Numbered from the stretch's first letter, positions 8,912-17,520 are shown. The stretch is 34,042 nucleotides of DNA from Prevotellaceae bacterium (GCA_021153165.1 JAGKTZ010000013.1:1-34042); one strand, 5' to 3'. A program made the numbers and translations. The notes: generated by a model not told the origin, from the letters alone.

Positions 8912-8997
8912 AAAAAAAAGTAAGACATAGTGAAAATTTCGCGACGTCTTGTTTAAAAAAACTTAGACCTTTTTTTCACCATGTCTTACTTTTTTTT
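8912..8997 (-). repeat. Interspersed intergenic repeat, copy B (inverted)
   Basis: The core reads CGCGACGTCTTG on the plus strand, i.e. the inverse of the family core. It is enclosed by long inverted arms: GTAAGACATAGTGAAAA (8920-8936) and TTTTCACCATGTCTTAC (8973-8989), each flanked outward by a homopolymer A or T run, giving an almost perfect 25-bp stem. It lies between the convergent genes cdsA and DUF4435. Confidence 0.8.
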
Positions 8998-9040
8998 CCC
9001 CGCTATCCCAATTATATTTTATTTTTTACACACCCTTGTT

Positions 9041-10087
9041 TCACAACGTCTGTTGGTCAATATTTTCGCCCTTTTCGGCAGCATCATTTTGCTGCTGCTC
9101 GGAGAAGTGTTTTGACAAGAACTGCTGAATATTTTGCTGAATTGCTCTGTAGAGTGGTGCATTGGTATAGGCTGAATATTTGCGCACCATTTCCTCGATA
9201 CTGGCAGTGGCATGCTGATAGGCAGATAGTTCGTTTTGCATTTGCACTTGATGTTCGGCCAATAGGCGGATTTCCTTCTCGCGCTCACGGCGCAGGGCTT
9301 CGCAGATAGTGGTAAGCATCGGGCCAACTACGCCGTCCCAAAGGTCGTGACCACGCATATACAAATAGGTGGTCTGTGGTGTGAGGCCAAGGCTTAGGAG
9401 TTCATCCCTGAGGGGTGCATAGGTAGATTTGCCCCCAGGAAACTGCGACTGCAGACGTGCTACTTTGGCATTGACGCGCCGACGCAGGGCGTGAAGGGTG
9501 CGGTCGGGGTGATAGAGGTCGGGGTTGTCAAGCGCTACGATGTGATGCATGTGTAGCATAGAGAATTGGGTGTGCACACCATGGCGATAGGCCCAAACGT
9601 TCCATACGAAGAGTGGCCAAATGATTTCGGAATACTGCGACAGGAAGGTTTCGAAATCAAAGACGCGTCGGTCGTTGAGTGTAGCCATGACGCAAGCTTG
9701 GTTTAAAGCGGGGGCATAGCACTGGAAACTCTCGATGGCATAGGCGTAGGTATGAAAGACGTAGGGCGATGTGCATACCACCCTGGACGTCTCGGTAGCG
9801 CCCTGCATCACGTAGTCGTAGTCGGCATCAACGCAAGCGATCATATAGGGGCCGAGGCGGTTGGCCAGTGCTACTTTCTTGCCTTTGCACAATGAGGTGC
9901 GCGATGGCAACATTACCTCGAAATAATAGCGCTCGGTCTCGAGGGGCTGCAACAGGGTGCGCCAAAACAGGATATCGTCGAAACTCTCCACATACACCAC
10001 TATCTTTTGGCGTGCGCCCTTCCCGTTCAAACGGTTGAGCGCTTGAAGGTAAGAGGAATCAAGGTGTTGTGTGAGACGTTTGGCCAT
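9041..10087 (-). CDS. DUF4435 domain protein (TOPRIM-like), partner of the adjacent ATPase
   Basis: 348 residues, no signal peptide. The N-terminal half fits DUF4435, a family with a TOPRIM-type fold. Visible acidic residues in the expected places are E34 (VYVESFDD), D87 and D89 (ACVDADYD), and E119 in YAIES; K69-G70 type glycine/lysine residues lie between. The RGHDLWDGV block is at about 245-253. The C-terminus (about 260-348) is predicted alpha-helical and Gln/Glu-rich. DUF4435 proteins paired with an AAA/ABC-type ATPase occur in PARIS (AriB with AriA) and resemble OLD-type ATPase-nuclease pairs. The gene follows the ATPase gene on the same strand; the 139-bp gap carries a GTTGAC tandem array just upstream of this start codon. 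A nuclease role is inferred, not shown. Confidence 0.75.
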   Translation of the reverse strand: MAKRLTQHLDSSYLQALNRLNGKGARQKIVVYVESFDDILFWRTLLQPLETERYYFEVMLPSRTSLCKGKKVALANRLGPYMIACVDADYDYVMQGATETSRVVCTSPYVFHTYAYAIESFQCYAPALNQACVMATLNDRRVFDFETFLSQYSEIIWPLFVWNVWAYRHGVHTQFSMLHMHHIVALDNPDLYHPDRTLHALRRRVNAKVARLQSQFPGGKSTYAPLRDELLSLGLTPQTTYLYMRGHDLWDGVVGPMLTTICEALRREREKEIRLLAEHQVQMQNELSAYQHATASIEEMVRKYSAYTNAPLYRAIQQNIQQFLSKHFSEQQQNDAAEKGENIDQQTL

Positions 10088-10093
10088 TTTTTA

Positions 10094-10158
10094 GTTGACG
10101 AGTTGACAAGTTGACGGTTGATGGTTGACAAGTTGACGAGTTGACGGTTGACGGTTGA
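10094..10158. repeat. Tandem GTTGAC heptad/octad array
   Basis: Nine copies of GTTGAC or near variants (GTTGAT, GTTGAA) start at 10094, 10102, 10110, 10117, 10124, 10132, 10140, 10147 and 10154. Spacing alternates 8, 8, 7, 7, 8, 8, 7, 7, so the array looks like two 30-bp units. It lies 6 bp upstream of the DUF4435 start. A second phrase, CTCGTCTACCTACTCACTCG, lies at about 10196-10215. Confidence 0.9.
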
Positions 10159-10226
10159 AATATTCGGGAGCGATGCGCATATCTGGATTTGTTCGCTCGT
10201 CTACCTACTCACTCGTCCACGCATTG

Positions 10227-11054
10227 CTAAAAAGTGATTTCGCTGACTTCTGTCACTGCATCTTCCCAGCCATCCATAATCAAAGCTGGGGAATGTGTAG
10301 TCAGGATAACTTGCGCATTAGGATTGAGTTCGCGTACCATTGTAATGAGTCGCTTCTGCCATTCGAAGTGTAGACTTGCTTCTGGTTCATCCATAAAGAG
10401 GACATAGGGTTGCTCATCTTCAGTCAGCACAGTCAAAAGGATAAGCAACATTTGCTTTTCTCCGCTAGATAGTTTATAGGGCGAAAGCTTTTCACCATAT
10501 TGTATAAACGATAGTTCGTTGCTTGTACGATCAATATGTTTACCTGTTTCGCTGAAAAGTTCATCAACAAGATCCAGGAATCGAGTTTTCAGATTTGCGG
10601 CTTCTGTAGCTTTGTCGCGCGCTTCTGGGTCTCCGCTTGTGAGAAGTTGTATCATACGATTACCCACATTGACTTGATAATCCAAATAGCGACGTTGCAC
10701 CAAATAGAGTTGCCAGTCCAGCTCGGTGCTTACGGCTCCACCTCCTGTTTCAAAAACATGGTCTCCCTTGAGCAATTGTCGATCAAAACTGCGGATTATG
10801 TCATAATGAATACCCATAGCATCCGAGGGATCAAAATCAATCTTCACTCCCAGTCTACCCTTACCGATTATTTCCCCAGATGTAGGCATGTCGTGTAGTT
10901 GTTGTACAATACGATTCAGGATAGTTGATTTCCCTTCACCATTTTTTCCACTTAATACGTTTACATCGGGGCGCAAATCCCATACGATATGTTTATGACC
11001 ACTCCACAAGCTGGAGATTTCAATACGTTTTATTTTTTTTGCGATTTTCATCAT
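10227..11054 (-). CDS. AAA/ABC-type ATPase (RecF/OLD-like), partner of the DUF4435 protein
   Basis: 275 residues from the ATG at 11054; a GTG nine bases upstream is also in frame. The protein is a compact ABC-type ATPase: Walker A GKNGEGKST (36-44), signature LSSGEKQ (195-201), Walker B VLFMDEPEASLH (218-229) and the H-loop TTHSPALI (252-259). No membrane segments are present, so it is not a transporter component. This architecture fits the AAA15/AAA21-like ATPases of OLD, PARIS and related defence pairs. It is shorter than the E. coli AriA protein as I know the family, so a direct PARIS assignment is uncertain. Its base composition appears more AT-rich than the DUF4435 gene downstream. It is divergent from the beta-barrel gene at 11233. 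Confidence 0.8.
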   Translation of the reverse strand: MMKIAKKIKRIEISSLWSGHKHIVWDLRPDVNVLSGKNGEGKSTILNRIVQQLHDMPTSGEIIGKGRLGVKIDFDPSDAMGIHYDIIRSFDRQLLKGDHVFETGGGAVSTELDWQLYLVQRRYLDYQVNVGNRMIQLLTSGDPEARDKATEAANLKTRFLDLVDELFSETGKHIDRTSNELSFIQYGEKLSPYKLSSGEKQMLLILLTVLTEDEQPYVLFMDEPEASLHFEWQKRLITMVRELNPNAQVILTTHSPALIMDGWEDAVTEVSEITF

Positions 11055-11186
11055 AATTCGCACTTTATATATATATCACCGCAAATCTAATCATTTTTTT
11101 AAATATTCTAACGATAAAAAGAGTTTAATTGTCTATATTTAATCATTTTTAAAGTAAATAGAATCAGTATTTTGGCGTTTTCTATG

Positions 11187-11194
11187 TAATTTTG
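11187..11194 (+). promoter_or_regulatory. -7 element upstream of the beta-barrel gene
   Basis: TAATTTTG fits TAnnTTTG and is followed by CAAAC; it lies 39 bp before the ATG at 11233. No -33 TTTG at the standard distance is evident. Confidence 0.5.
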
Positions 11195-11232
11195 CAAACA
11201 AATTAAGAAAAACTAATAAATCGTAAGTACAT

Positions 11233-14200
11233 ATGAATCTAAATCGGCTACTGTCATTCTGTTTGATGTTTGTGATTGGCCTTTCTGCTATGGCACAAAT
11301 ACAACTGATTGGGACAGTAAAAAATTCTAAGACAAAATCTCCTATTGAGTATGCTACGGTGTCATTATTGAAAACCGACAGCACAAAAGTTCGTGGGGCT
11401 TCAACAGATAGTTTGGGTAGCTTCAGATTGAATGTAGCAGAGATTGGTGACTATCTAGTCAAAGTAAATTATATTGGCAGCAATCCTGTTGTAAAGAATG
11501 TAAAGGTTGCAGCTGGTGACTCAGTCAAAAGCTTGGGCGACTTCTTGCTCACAATTGGCGACAACACGCTCGGCACAGCTGTGGTGACAGGTGCTGCAGC
11601 TCGTGTAGAACAGAAAGAAGATACCACCGTGTTTAATGCCAGTGCTTACCGCACACCAGAGGGTTCTACGCTCGAGGCACTGGTCAAGCAGTTCCCAGGT
11701 GTTGAAGTCAGCGACGATGGCAAAATCACTTGGAATGGCAAGGAGGTCAAGGAACTCTTGGTCAATGGTAAAGACTTCTTTAAGGGCGACAAAGATGTGG
11801 CGATGAAGAACCTACCCGTAGACATGGTCAATCGAATCAAGGCGTATGAGAAGCAAAGCGACTACTCCGAAATGACTGGTATCGACGATGGCGAAGAAAT
11901 GCCCGTGCTCGATATCATAACCAAGCGCCAACTGAATCAATCATGGGTGACCAACCTGGACTTGGCGTATGGTACCGAAAATCGCTACTCTGCCAAAGTA
12001 TTTGCTACCCGTTTCACCGACCGCTCCAGCATCACAGCATACGGCGCTTTGAATAATGTCGGCGACCGTGGCTTTGGTGGTCCGATGGGCTTTGGCGGTG
12101 GTGGTCAGGGGTTGACTGCTACTAAGAATGCGGGTCTCAATGCGACGTGGGAAAACAGCAAGGCTAAGAAGGAAGCAGGACGTGTCGAACTCAATGGTAG
12201 CGTGCGCTATGTACATACCTCGACTGACTTGATTCGTACTTCTGCGACCGAGACCTTCCTCAATTCAAACCGCGGCGCTTCGTTTTCCAACTCCTATAGC
12301 AAGAGCGACAACTCGTCTACACGTGTCAACGCCAATGCACGTCTGCGCTGGTTGCCCGATACGATGACGACTATCACTGTCCGCCCCAGCTACTCTTACT
12401 CTGAGGGCAGAAACTCCAGCACTTCACGTACGGCGACTTTCAAGGATGACCCCTATGCTATCGAGGGTATAGAAAATCCGTTGGACAGCATCTTTGCACC
12501 TACGATTAATCCTGAGTTGGCAGGTATCCTGGTCAACAAAAACCTGCGTGACAATATGGGCAACAATGCTTCGCACAACGTCGGTTTGAACTTGAATATC
12601 GTACGCCGCATTGGTTCAAAGGGCCGCAACGTCAGTCTGCGTGCACGTGGTAACTATAGCCAAAGCGAGAACAATTCCTACTCTGTATCAGATATCCAAT
12701 ATGGTCAGAGCAGTGCTGGTAAGTCGCAATTCCAGGCACAACGTAGCATTTCGCCTTCGCAAAGTTACGACTACAATATCCGCGTAGGTTATACCGAACC
12801 TATCGTGAAAAACCTCTTTGCAGAAGCCAACTACACCTATTCGTTCCGCTACAACAATAGCGACCGTACACGTGACTTGCTCGAACAAGCAGTGCTCGAT
12901 ACAATGATACACCAGAGCGCCATCATCGGTATGCTGCCTACCATGGCAGATTCGACCATGTGGGCACACGACTTGTACAACAGTCAATATGCGACCTACC
13001 GCTACTACAATCACACAGCCAACATCGGTTTGCGCTACTCATCGCCTACCATCACTGCCAATGCAGGTGTAGACTTCAACCCCGAACGCACCAAGATGCA
13101 GTACAATCGTCCTGCACAAATCGATACCACTATCGTACGTACAGTGTTCAATGTAGCACCACAGTTGCGCTTCCGCTACAAATTCTCCAAGACGACCAAC
13201 CTTGACATCCGCTACCGTGGTTCGTCCTCGCAACCCTCGATGACCAACCTCCTCGGCGTCGTCGACGACAGCGACCCTCTTAACATCTCGATGGGTAATG
13301 CTGGATTGAAACCATCGTGGAACAACAACCTGCGCGTCTTCTATCACGGCTACAATCCCGAGCGCCAGCAAGGTATCGTGGCAGGCGTGGATATGACTCA
13401 GACCAAAAATAGCATCTCCAACCTGATGGTCTATGACGAAAGCACCGGTGTGCGCTACACCCGTCCCGAAAATATCAATGGTAACTGGAACGCTCGTGGT
13501 AACTTCATGTTCAACACAGGTCTGGGCGAGAAGAAACTCTTCAACATCTCGACCAACACCAACGTCAGCTACGCCAACTCGGTGGGCTACGTCAATTCGA
13601 CCGATGCTATATCATTGCCACAGCGACCCACACCAGCCGACTATGACCGCCTCTTCGCCAATGCAGCAAGCACCAATGCCAAGAGTATCACACGTACTGT
13701 CGGTGTGGGCGAAAACCTCAACGCTTCATACCGCACATCGTGGTTCGACGTCGGTCTGCTCGGTACATTGAACTATCAACACTCGCAGTCCACACTCCAG
13801 ACCTATAATAATATGGATACGTGGAACTTCGCTTATGGTGCCAATGCCAACTTCAACTTCGACTTCGGCCTATCGCTATCGACAGACATCCGTATGAACT
13901 CGCGCCGTGGATACGCCGACCAAGCGATGAATACCAACGAACTCCTATGGAATGCCCAAATCTCTTACGCATTCCTCAAAAATCGCTCGGCAGTCGTCAT
14001 GCTTCAAGCCTACGACATTTTGCGCCAGCAGAGCAACGTCTCACGTGTCATCAATGCTATGCAACGTTCGGACTCGTGGACCAATGCCATCAATTCCTAC
14101 TTCATGATTCACTTCGTCTACAAACTCAACATCTTCAGCGGTGGCAAGGGTGGCAATAGCAAGGGTGACCAACAGCAAGGTCCAGGCCAGATGCCCGGTG

Positions 14201-14295
14201 GTATGGGACGTGGTCAGATGCCAGCAGGTCATCCCCCAGTAGGTGGAATGCCCAGAGGTGCGCTGTATCAAGCGCCAACGATTTACACGAGATAA
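11233..14295 (+). CDS. Outer-membrane beta-barrel protein with carboxypeptidase-regulatory-like N-terminus
   Basis: 1020 residues. A signal peptide ends at about AMAQ22. Residues 24-105 form a CarboxypepD_reg-like beta-sandwich, 110-235 a plug-like region (EGSTLEALVKQFPGVEV, KELLVNGKDFF), and the rest many amphipathic strands ending in NSYFMIHFVYKLNIF. This matches the outer membrane beta-barrel family related to TonB-dependent receptors; substrate is unknown. No SusD partner is adjacent. After the last strand there is a 50-residue tail rich in Gly, Pro, Met and Gln (from about 970), which is unusual for a barrel because the final strand normally carries the C-terminus. The gene is monocistronic, closed by two tandem terminators. 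Confidence 0.88.
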   Translation: MNLNRLLSFCLMFVIGLSAMAQIQLIGTVKNSKTKSPIEYATVSLLKTDSTKVRGASTDSLGSFRLNVAEIGDYLVKVNYIGSNPVVKNVKVAAGDSVKSLGDFLLTIGDNTLGTAVVTGAAARVEQKEDTTVFNASAYRTPEGSTLEALVKQFPGVEVSDDGKITWNGKEVKELLVNGKDFFKGDKDVAMKNLPVDMVNRIKAYEKQSDYSEMTGIDDGEEMPVLDIITKRQLNQSWVTNLDLAYGTENRYSAKVFATRFTDRSSITAYGALNNVGDRGFGGPMGFGGGGQGLTATKNAGLNATWENSKAKKEAGRVELNGSVRYVHTSTDLIRTSATETFLNSNRGASFSNSYSKSDNSSTRVNANARLRWLPDTMTTITVRPSYSYSEGRNSSTSRTATFKDDPYAIEGIENPLDSIFAPTINPELAGILVNKNLRDNMGNNASHNVGLNLNIVRRIGSKGRNVSLRARGNYSQSENNSYSVSDIQYGQSSAGKSQFQAQRSISPSQSYDYNIRVGYTEPIVKNLFAEANYTYSFRYNNSDRTRDLLEQAVLDTMIHQSAIIGMLPTMADSTMWAHDLYNSQYATYRYYNHTANIGLRYSSPTITANAGVDFNPERTKMQYNRPAQIDTTIVRTVFNVAPQLRFRYKFSKTTNLDIRYRGSSSQPSMTNLLGVVDDSDPLNISMGNAGLKPSWNNNLRVFYHGYNPERQQGIVAGVDMTQTKNSISNLMVYDESTGVRYTRPENINGNWNARGNFMFNTGLGEKKLFNISTNTNVSYANSVGYVNSTDAISLPQRPTPADYDRLFANAASTNAKSITRTVGVGENLNASYRTSWFDVGLLGTLNYQHSQSTLQTYNNMDTWNFAYGANANFNFDFGLSLSTDIRMNSRRGYADQAMNTNELLWNAQISYAFLKNRSAVVMLQAYDILRQQSNVSRVINAMQRSDSWTNAINSYFMIHFVYKLNIFSGGKGGNSKGDQQQGPGQMPGGMGRGQMPAGHPPVGGMPRGALYQAPTIYTR

Positions 14296-14308
14296 GAAGA
14301 TGTAAAAA

Positions 14309-14340
14309 GACGTCACCCTGACAAAGTGGCGTCTTTTTTT
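14309..14340 (+). terminator. Terminator of the beta-barrel gene
   Basis: GACGTCAC (14309-14316) pairs with GTGGCGTC (14326-14333) with one G-U pair, followed by seven T residues. It starts 14 bp after the stop codon. Confidence 0.9.
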
Positions 14341-14342
14341 GC

Positions 14343-14381
14343 AGTCTCACACAAGCGTGATTTAGTGTGAGACTATTTTTT
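14343..14381 (+). terminator. Second tandem terminator of the beta-barrel gene
   Basis: AGTCTCACAC (14343-14352) and GTGTGAGACT (14365-14374) form a perfect 10-bp stem followed by a T-rich tract. It directly follows the first terminator. Confidence 0.8.
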
Positions 14382-14482
14382 ATTTGGTATCCCCTACTTG
14401 ATAAATTACTTACTCTAAACGTGTGTGCTGATGGATAAAATATCCTAAATATTCGCACGAGAAATAAGCCTAGACTTTGTTG

Positions 14483-14546
14483 AAAAAAAGCCTGGGATAA
14501 TTTTAACGAGGCGTCGCGAAATTTTTACAAGGTCTTACCTTTTTTT
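14483..14546 (+). repeat. Interspersed intergenic repeat, copy C
   Basis: AACGAGGCGTCGCGAAATTT lies at 14505-14524 with the right arm ACAAGGTCTTACCTTTTTTT after it. The left arm (AAAAAAAGCCTGGGATAA) is degenerate. The 450-bp gap between the convergent genes also holds three terminators; its remaining sequence (about 14550-14690) shows no gene. Confidence 0.8.
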
Positions 14547-14695
14547 GAGCAACATTAATATTATATGCTTTTGAGATTTCCTATACTTAATTTGTGTCTG
14601 TATAAAGAGATAAAGTACCTGTGCTTTTCTGTCAAAAGAATGTCCTTGGCTATAATGAATTTGAAATGAGTGCTGCCTACATACTTGTTTGAGAC

Positions 14696-14735
14696 TAAAA
14701 AATCTCACACTCTGCAAACTTAGAGTGTGAGATTT
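14696..14735 (-). terminator. Terminator of the GHL10 gene
   Basis: AAATCTCACACTCT (14700-14713) and AGAGTGTGAGATTT (14722-14735) form a perfect 14-bp stem with an 8-nt loop; on the minus strand a T-run follows. It lies 10 bp after the stop codon. The stem shares TCTCACAC with the terminator at 14343. Confidence 0.9.
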
Positions 14736-14745
14736 AAAATGTTTA

Positions 14746-16482
14746 TTACATTTTCCATATGCGCAACAGGAGAAGTTCTTTCTTATCCCCATTAATTCCC
14801 TTGAGCATATATGCTCCTGCCAAAAGGTTTGTAAGATCTAATTTCAAATCGTACATTGTCTGCATGACCTTACGACCTGTAATATCATAAAGAACGAGTT
14901 GCTCAAGACCATCTACTTCGGGTACGTTAATCATCCCATTCGTGTAATAATAATTACCTTCACACTGCATCTGTTCGTTTGTAAAGCCAACTGGCACGCT
15001 TTCATTACCAAAAGCGTCCATTGATGTAACATAAAACGTTTGATGCAAAGCTGTGGGCAATGCAGGAGTATAATCAAAAGATGGACATGTCAGTCGTGTG
15101 GCAATGCGTTTTGCGGCAGAAGTTGAGAATGTATCAGTGGGACATGCATAAACATTATATACAGTGGGACGCTCTGCAAAATCAGATTTTACATTACTCC
15201 AAGCCAAACGAATTGTTGGCCCATGTTGTGATATTCTCAAATTGGATGGTGCATCTGGCAGACGCTTTGCACCATCAATCGCAGGCAACAGGGTTTCATC
15301 TCGCCAAAAGTCTTCTTTTGTAAAATCATACAACCCCTTCTCATTATCCGTAAAAAATTTAGAACGGAAATAGGCGACACCTCCTGTGCCCAAAAGTCGG
15401 GTGTAGTACATCTGGCGACGAATCACATTGAGTGGCCATCCACGCTCGCGGTTATTCAAGAAGTAGATGCCCAATCCAGGGATGACGGGTTTGCCATTAG
15501 CTTGTTCTACCCAGTCGGCAGCAAAGGGATAGAAATGTTTTCCATCAAAATACATCATTGGGAAGAGTATGTCCATATATCCCTTGTTCAACCACAGAAT
15601 GGCATCTTGAGACACGGCATCGCGAGCATTCCATCCCATACTGCTTTGACGAGGCAGGTCGGCATACTTTCCTACTGGCGAACAGCTCATCTTCACCCAA
15701 GGTTTAATCGCCTTTACTGCACTACTGACTTCGCGTACGCAACGTGTTACATTCTCTTGACGCCAAGCCGATTTGTTCTTGCCATTGCCATATTTAGCAT
15801 AGGTTTTCTTATCATCAAACGAGATGCTCTTTTCTGGGTAGCGAATATAATCTAGATGAACGCCGTCTACGTCGTATTTACTAACAATCTCACTACAAAT
15901 TTTAGCTAAATATTTATCTGTGCCAGGTACCCCGGGGTCCATCATCCATACATCACCACACTTTTGACAGAGTTCGGGATGTATTGATGGTAGTGCAGAC
16001 TTACCCAAACGCTTTGCTGTAGGAACATGGCAGATGGGGAACGATACAACCCAAGCATGAATTTCCATGCCACGACGGTGACATTCCTGGACAGCAAAAG
16101 CTAAAGGATCGTAACCTGGATTTTTTCCTGGTTGACCAGTGAATATCTCGTCCCATGGTTCGTAGTCTGAGGGATAAGTCGTAGTCGAACGTGTACGAGC
16201 TTGAAACAAAATGGTATTTGTTCCCGCCGCCTTCAATTCATCCAATATCTTACATAAATCTTTCTTCTGTCTTTCTATACCAGCCTTATCATTCGCCTTT
16301 CTTTTCGGCCAATCCAACCCCTTGTAAGTAGTCAACCAAACGGCACGAATCTCTCGCTGTGTAGCCGAGAGAGCTTCAGATTGCAGTAAGGGTGAGGTCG
16401 TGAATGTTTCCACTTGAGCCGATAAGTGCAGAGATGAGAAGTATAGTAAAAATAATAAGATCGTGGAAAATAAATATTTCAT
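14746..16482 (-). CDS. Secreted GHL10 family glycoside hydrolase-like protein
   Basis: 578 residues. Signal peptide to about HLSAQ23. Residues 44-395 match the glycosyl hydrolase-like 10 (DUF187, YngK-like) barrel: EIRAVWLTTYKGLDWP, ILFQARTRSTTTYPSDYEPW (its first part at 91), IHAWVVSFP, and VDGVHLDYIRYP at 205-216, where D211 is in the usual catalytic strand. A fibronectin III-like module spans about 409-500. The C-terminal 55 residues (LVLYDITGRKV ... LLAGAYMLKG) resemble a type IX secretion sorting domain of type A, suggesting export to the surface. The substrate is not known; cell-wall or host glycans are possible. The gene follows the TPR gene with 22 bp between them, so they probably form one operon. 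Confidence 0.85.
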   Translation of the reverse strand: MKYLFSTILLFLLYFSSLHLSAQVETFTTSPLLQSEALSATQREIRAVWLTTYKGLDWPKRKANDKAGIERQKKDLCKILDELKAAGTNTILFQARTRSTTTYPSDYEPWDEIFTGQPGKNPGYDPLAFAVQECHRRGMEIHAWVVSFPICHVPTAKRLGKSALPSIHPELCQKCGDVWMMDPGVPGTDKYLAKICSEIVSKYDVDGVHLDYIRYPEKSISFDDKKTYAKYGNGKNKSAWRQENVTRCVREVSSAVKAIKPWVKMSCSPVGKYADLPRQSSMGWNARDAVSQDAILWLNKGYMDILFPMMYFDGKHFYPFAADWVEQANGKPVIPGLGIYFLNNRERGWPLNVIRRQMYYTRLLGTGGVAYFRSKFFTDNEKGLYDFTKEDFWRDETLLPAIDGAKRLPDAPSNLRISQHGPTIRLAWSNVKSDFAERPTVYNVYACPTDTFSTSAAKRIATRLTCPSFDYTPALPTALHQTFYVTSMDAFGNESVPVGFTNEQMQCEGNYYYTNGMINVPEVDGLEQLVLYDITGRKVMQTMYDLKLDLTNLLAGAYMLKGINGDKKELLLLRIWKM

Positions 16483-16504
16483 GATATATATTTTAATTCT
16501 AAGA

Positions 16505-17413
16505 TTATCTATTTAGAAGTTGTTGCGCTTTCTCTCTATCCTGGCGTGCAGCTGAAGTAAGCCCCATTTTCTCTAAGATGCCTGCACGTGCGATGTAATA
16601 TGTGGGTTCATTAGGATTGAGTTCTACCGCCTTGTCGTAATCCGCCCTAACCAATTGCCATTGTTCCTGCTTTGCCTCCATCTCGGCACGAGCAGCATAG
16701 CCCTCAGCACTTTGTGGGAATTTCACAATATACTCGTTCACCTTTTGCAGAGCAACAGCATTTTGTCCAGATTTTGCATAATTCATCGCAAGGAGTAGTG
16801 ACGCACTTTGATTTATTGGGTCCATACGCAATATTTCAGTCAAGTCCTCTCGTTCTTGCTGATATAGTCGCAGCGCATCATATACCGCCACACGCAGAAA
16901 AAGCGCACGAACTTTTTCCTTTTGGCCAAACGATTTGTCGACCAATGTTTGACAATCTTCCAATGCCATTCGTGCATTACCAGCTTCGAGATAACACACC
17001 GCACGTTCATGGCGCACGTCTTTGTCTTCGGGATTTTGCTTCAGCAGTTCGCTTAATATTTCTGCAGCATGTCTGAATTCTCCTGTTGCCATATCAATTC
17101 GTGCCAGATAGTGACGTACGATATAGTTTGAGGGCGCTTCTGGTCGCAGCCTTAGGGCATCATGCAACATTGTCTTTGCTTCTGCCAACGAATCCCTGTA
17201 CATCGCATTCAATGCTCGATTCAGGCAATCGTTGTAGGCGATAGAGTCTTCGCGTTGCTTTTGGATTTTATAGGGGTCCTGCTTGCGATAATCCTCCACA
17301 TTCTTCGAACGCACCAATCCCCCACGCTCCAAGTCTATAATCGTTTGTGCAAGCGATGATGTCAAAGGGGCGAGAAGTAACAATATTATATATATGTATC
17401 GAAGGTGCATCAT
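16505..17413 (-). CDS. Exported tetratricopeptide repeat protein
   Basis: 302 residues. A hydrophobic N-terminus with cleavage near SLAQ23 indicates export to the periplasm; no lipobox cysteine is seen. From about 60 to 300 there are tandem TPR-type helix pairs (for example AEILSELLKQNPEDKDVRHERAVC in part at 118, and DYDKAVELNPNEPTYYIARA in part at 258). Such proteins scaffold other proteins; the partner is unknown. It is the first gene of a probable two-gene operon with the GHL10 hydrolase. Two consecutive ATG codons open the frame; the first was chosen. Confidence 0.85.
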   Translation of the reverse strand: MMHLRYIYIILLLLAPLTSSLAQTIIDLERGGLVRSKNVEDYRKQDPYKIQKQREDSIAYNDCLNRALNAMYRDSLAEAKTMLHDALRLRPEAPSNYIVRHYLARIDMATGEFRHAAEILSELLKQNPEDKDVRHERAVCYLEAGNARMALEDCQTLVDKSFGQKEKVRALFLRVAVYDALRLYQQEREDLTEILRMDPINQSASLLLAMNYAKSGQNAVALQKVNEYIVKFPQSAEGYAARAEMEAKQEQWQLVRADYDKAVELNPNEPTYYIARAGILEKMGLTSAARQDREKAQQLLNR

Positions 17414-17490
17414 TTGAACACGGGATGACTTGTTGTTAATGCAGGTGTTGACGACTTCGTTGCCATCGTAAACTTTTTATAGCGCAACCA

Positions 17491-17520
17491 TTTGATTTTC
17501 AAAAAATAGTTGTACCTTTG
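17491..17520 (+). promoter_or_regulatory. Promoter of tRNA-Ser
   Basis: TTTG (17491-17494) and TACCTTTG (17513-17520) are separated by 18 nt, close to the Bacteroidota consensus TTTG-N19-TAnnTTTG. The tRNA begins 41 bp downstream. Confidence 0.75.

Larger units (their letters stand above)
8498..9040. other. Convergent intergenic region between cdsA and the DUF4435 gene
   Basis: 543 bp without a supportable gene. In order it contains the cdsA terminator hairpin, four degenerate units of about 30 nt starting with CGCACAAAA-like sequence (8607-8722), three TTCTGCG-type repeats (about 8754-8780), a short GTCTAT/ATAGAC dyad (8822-8844) and repeat copy B (8912-8997). The open frames found here lack any family signal and are broken up by these repeats. 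Confidence 0.6.

Noticed and set aside
8908..9327. Frames across repeat copy B and the end of the DUF4435 gene
   Set aside because: They translate the palindromic repeat and the wrong strand of a real gene.
10094..10158. CRISPR array
   Set aside because: Units are 7-8 nt without spacers; there are no cas genes.
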